DNA of 26,536 nucleotides from Thermoplasmata archaeon (GTDB lineage Archaea > Thermoplasmatota > Thermoplasmata > JAGHBH01), in contig DAOVJP010000001.1 of assembly GCA_030673205.1 (NCBI GenBank), forward strand, positions 1-26,536. The letters run 5' to 3'. Below, in pieces: positions 24,219-26,536 of this stretch. The translations under genes and the position numbers were made by a program. Numbering within the stretch: the stretch's first letter is position 1; each line of letters opens with the position of its first letter. Below the pieces are notes generated by a model. That model saw only the letters and a program-made list of their open reading frames with translations. It made no database searches and had not been told where the DNA came from.

Positions 24219-24276
24219 TATACGGTCATATATCAACCAGACTGTCCTTTACCCCGGGCAGGAGGCCTACATCAAC

Positions 24277-26082
24277 ATGCCCACATTAAAACAGACACTC
24301 TCATATCTGATATTGGGGAAGAGAGGGGGGCAGAACAGGATACAGATCATCGAACTGCTCAAAGAGCGACCATACAACATCAACCAGATGGCCGAAGTGC
24401 TGGGCCTGAACTATCGCACCATCAAACACCATGTCGATGTACTTCTGGAACATGAGTTGATCAACACATCCAAGACCGGAGGGTACGGAGAGGTATATTT
24501 CCTGAGCCCCGAGATGGAAGAGAACATGGATCTCTTCGAGGGAATAGTGAAGAAACTCGCGAACATCACATCCTCCCCCAGATTCTTTCAGAGCGTGGTT
24601 GAACAGACGCACGACGCCGTCATAATCATAGACACCGATGGTGAAACCCTATTCTGGAACAAGAGCGCAGAGAAGATATACGGCTACAAGGAGAAAGAGG
24701 TATTGGGCGACGCCGTTCCCATCTTTTCATATTCCCGTTTCCTGGAAAAGATGATAACCCAGGCCGTAGAGGGAAGGAAGATAACGGCTTTCGAGACCAA
24801 GGCCCGTCACAAGTCCAGAGAGCTCATCGACGTGAGCGTCACGATAGATGCCATCAAAGATGAGAACAAGCAGATGATAGGATTCTCCATCCTATCCAGG
24901 GACATCACCGAGCGAAAGCGGGCGGAATGGGCGCTCCAGATGTCGGAAAAGCGTTTCAAGGAGGTCTTCGAGAACACACCGATCGGCGTGTACCAGACCA
25001 CCCCTGATGGGCAGATACTCATGGCGAACCCTGCATTGGTAGATATGCTGGGCTTCTCCTCGTTCGAGGAGATCGCCCAACGGGATCTGGAGGGAGAAGG
25101 ATTCCATCCAGACTACCAGCGTGCCGAGTTCAAACGCCGTATCGAGAAGGAGGGCGAGATCAAAGGACATGAGACCATCTGGATGAGAAAGGACGGCTCC
25201 AGCCTGTTCATCCGCGAGAACGCGAGGGTCTTCCGGAACGAGAACGGGAACACGTTGTACTACGAGGGCACGGTGGAGGACATCACCGAGCACAAAAAGG
25301 CCGAGGAGGCCCTGCGAGAGAGCGAGGAACGGTTCAAACAGGTGGCCGAGAGTGCCGGGGAGTGGATATGGGAGTTGGATGCCAGTGGCCTCTACACCTA
25401 TGCGAGCCCCATGGTCGAGGAGATGCTCGGCTACAAACCGGAAGAGCTCGTTGGAAAGAAGCATTTCTACGACTTCTTTGCTCTGGATGTACAGGAAGAG
25501 TTAAAGGAAGGGGCCTTCAAGGTCTTTGAGAAGAAGAAACCGTTCAGGAACTTCGTCAATCCCAATCTGCACAAGAACGGCAAGAGGGTCATATTGGAAA
25601 CGAGCGGCTTGCCGATATTGGACAAGGACGGGGGGCTCTTAGGATATCGGGGGGCCGATACCAACATCACCGAGCGCAAGCGGGCGGAAGAGGCATTGCT
25701 GGAAGCAAAGGAAATGTACGAAACGCTCGTGAGGACCTCCCCAGATGCCATAACGGTAACCGATCTGGATGGGAACATCACGTATATATCAGAGCGGGCG
25801 CTCGAACTCCACGGCTTCGACGAATCAGAGGAAATGATCGGAAGAGGAGCCTTTGAGTTCATAGCTCCCGAAGACCATAAGAAGGCGATGGAAAATCTCC
25901 AGCGGACGTTGGAAGAGGGGGTTATAAGAGGTGTGAAATACACTATGCTGAGGAAGGATGGGACCCGTTTCATCGGTGAACTAGACGCCTCATTGATAAG
26001 GGACGCACAAGGAGAACCAAAAGCATTTATCGCCATCACGAGGGACATCACCGGGCGCAAACGGGCGAAAAAAGACCTCTAG
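24277..26082 (+). CDS. HTH and four-PAS-domain putative transcriptional regulator
   Basis: Protein of 601 residues from ATG 24277, chosen because GGAGG lies 11 bases upstream and the frame before it is antisense to the reductase gene. Residues 18-80 form a winged-helix DNA-binding domain (RIQIIELLKERPYNINQMAEVLG, then RTIKHHVDVLLEHELI). Four PAS domains follow (about 103-212, 224-338, 351-468, 481-597), each closed by a DITERKRAE-type linker. No histidine kinase, GGDEF or other output domain is present, so the N-terminal HTH is the likely output: a one-component sensor-regulator for a redox or small-molecule signal. It is divergent from the PHA operon. The TAG stop falls inside a PAS linker and the frame continues with ENEEKFRRAFQ, suggesting loss of further domains. 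Confidence 0.8.
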   Translation: MPTLKQTLSYLILGKRGGQNRIQIIELLKERPYNINQMAEVLGLNYRTIKHHVDVLLEHELINTSKTGGYGEVYFLSPEMEENMDLFEGIVKKLANITSSPRFFQSVVEQTHDAVIIIDTDGETLFWNKSAEKIYGYKEKEVLGDAVPIFSYSRFLEKMITQAVEGRKITAFETKARHKSRELIDVSVTIDAIKDENKQMIGFSILSRDITERKRAEWALQMSEKRFKEVFENTPIGVYQTTPDGQILMANPALVDMLGFSSFEEIAQRDLEGEGFHPDYQRAEFKRRIEKEGEIKGHETIWMRKDGSSLFIRENARVFRNENGNTLYYEGTVEDITEHKKAEEALRESEERFKQVAESAGEWIWELDASGLYTYASPMVEEMLGYKPEELVGKKHFYDFFALDVQEELKEGAFKVFEKKKPFRNFVNPNLHKNGKRVILETSGLPILDKDGGLLGYRGADTNITERKRAEEALLEAKEMYETLVRTSPDAITVTDLDGNITYISERALELHGFDESEEMIGRGAFEFIAPEDHKKAMENLQRTLEEGVIRGVKYTMLRKDGTRFIGELDASLIRDAQGEPKAFIAITRDITGRKRAKKDL

Positions 26083-26124
26083 GAGAACGAGGAGAAGTTT
26101 CGCCGGGCATTCCAAGGAGATATG
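26083..26124 (+). pseudogene. Remnant of a further PAS linker after the stop codon
   Basis: Directly after the TAG, the same frame reads ENEEKFRRAFQGDM, the usual linker/start of another PAS domain (compare SEERFKQVAESA earlier in the same protein). Similarity then ends and the frame runs antisense into the next gene. This looks like the stump of a longer multi-PAS protein. Confidence 0.5.
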
Positions 26125-26168
26125 GAGGTGCCCTCCCATCAACTCATATCCATCCTCGTGGCCTCTGC

Positions 26169-26536
26169 CTACCCCATGTGGTTCGGCTCGTATGGGTTGA
26201 AGGCCGGATCCCCGTGTAAGTTGAACTCCTCCATGGTGTCGTCGTTGGTGCCCCCGTTGTCGCTTCCCTCTGTCAGAATATAGGCGTTCTTGGCGAGCAA
26301 GAGCGCCTCCCCTATGGTGGCGTTCCCTGCGGTCTCTGCGGTCAGCCCTCCCTCCTTGTCGTATATGTAGCCCGTGAGGTGACCGTACATCAATAGGGCT
26401 AGATAGGAGCCGAAGGCCTCTCCGCTGTCGTCGATTATGGACAGGCCTCCCCAGGACAATCGGGAGGCGCCTATGTAACTGTTGAATCCAGAATGCATAT
26501 ATGCCTGGCTCAGCGCATTGTAGGGTTGTATGCCAT
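26169..26536 (-). CDS. C25 (gingipain-like) peptidase, C-terminal part (partial)
   Basis: The frame is open to the right edge of the window, so this is the 3' end of a longer gene; about 122 residues are visible. The segment with SGFNSYIGASRLSWGG, then EALLLAKNAYIL and a final EEFNLHGDPAFNPYEP, matches the end of the caspase-like domain in C25 cysteine peptidases (gingipain family), where a NLxGDPA motif closes the domain. The catalytic His and Cys would lie upstream, outside the window. The protein ends soon after that motif, with no C-terminal sorting domain. Gingipain-like peptidases are known from sediment archaea as extracellular protein degraders. Assignment is by motif only. Confidence 0.65.
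   Translation of the reverse strand, partial: GIQPYNALSQAYMHSGFNSYIGASRLSWGGLSIIDDSGEAFGSYLALLMYGHLTGYIYDKEGGLTAETAGNATIGEALLLAKNAYILTEGSDNGGTNDDTMEEFNLHGDPAFNPYEPNHMG

Noticed and set aside
23551..24276. Open frame extending the HTH-PAS protein by 242 residues upstream
   Set aside because: It runs antisense through the reductase gene and gives an implausible, composition-biased peptide; ATG 24277 with GGAGG begins a normal HTH domain.
26080..26082. Pyrrolysine readthrough at the TAG in the PAS protein
   Set aside because: Several ordinary genes here end in TAG (isomerase, AMP phosphorylase, surface protein, glyA, acyl-CoA dehydrogenase), and the frame after it soon loses any similarity.

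Overview
The window looks like a chromosomal segment of a heterotrophic archaeon, probably of the Thermoplasmatota or a nearby euryarchaeal lineage (inference). The main evidence is an archaeal AMP-degradation set (ribose-1,5-bisphosphate isomerase, form III RuBisCO, AMP phosphorylase), an archaeosortase-type membrane peptidase, a PKD-rich surface protein, purine-rich Shine-Dalgarno sites (GAGGTG, GGAGG) and archaeal TATA-like boxes. No rRNA, tRNA, CRISPR array or insertion sequence was recognised.

Layout. (1) 1-3429, plus strand: a compact AMP/nucleoside-monophosphate pathway operon, with the isomerase (cut by the window start), RuBisCO and AMP phosphorylase. (2) 3528-9038, minus strand: an archaeosortase-like protein, a V4R-like putative sensor, a HIT-family protein, a membrane-anchored LEA2/FN3-like protein overlapping glycine hydroxymethyltransferase, and two paralogous small winged-helix proteins. 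(3) 9432-12782, plus strand: one 1116-residue secreted, membrane-anchored surface protein with an EF-hand loop, PKD and CARDB-like domains. (4) 12915-24027, minus strand: ten co-directional genes for acyl-CoA and polyhydroxyalkanoate (PHA) metabolism. In transcription order these are acetoacetyl-CoA reductase (PhaB/FabG type), two PhaE-like repeat proteins, class III PHA synthase PhaC, enoyl-CoA hydratase, acetyl-CoA acetyltransferase, 3-hydroxyacyl-CoA dehydrogenase, a second enoyl-CoA hydratase, acyl-CoA dehydrogenase and a propionyl-CoA-synthetase-like ligase. (5) 24277-26082, plus strand: a DNA-binding protein with four PAS domains, divergent from the PHA genes. (6) 26169-end, minus strand: the C-terminal end of a probable gingipain-like C25 peptidase.

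How the genes fit together. The PHA block has everything needed to turn acetyl-CoA into (R)-3-hydroxybutyryl-CoA (thiolase, reductase) and polymerise it (PhaC with PhaE). The downstream genes form a short-chain beta-oxidation set: ligase, dehydrogenase, hydratase, hydroxyacyl-CoA dehydrogenase, thiolase. Carbon could therefore flow either way between short fatty acids, acetyl-CoA and stored polymer. The divergent HTH-PAS protein is the obvious candidate regulator.

The most unusual point is that the two proteins between the reductase and PhaC are built of tandem helical repeats with a key aromatic residue about every 29 residues. Only one of them has a recognisable PhaE-like C-terminus. They may be a repeat-expanded PhaE/granule-scaffold pair.
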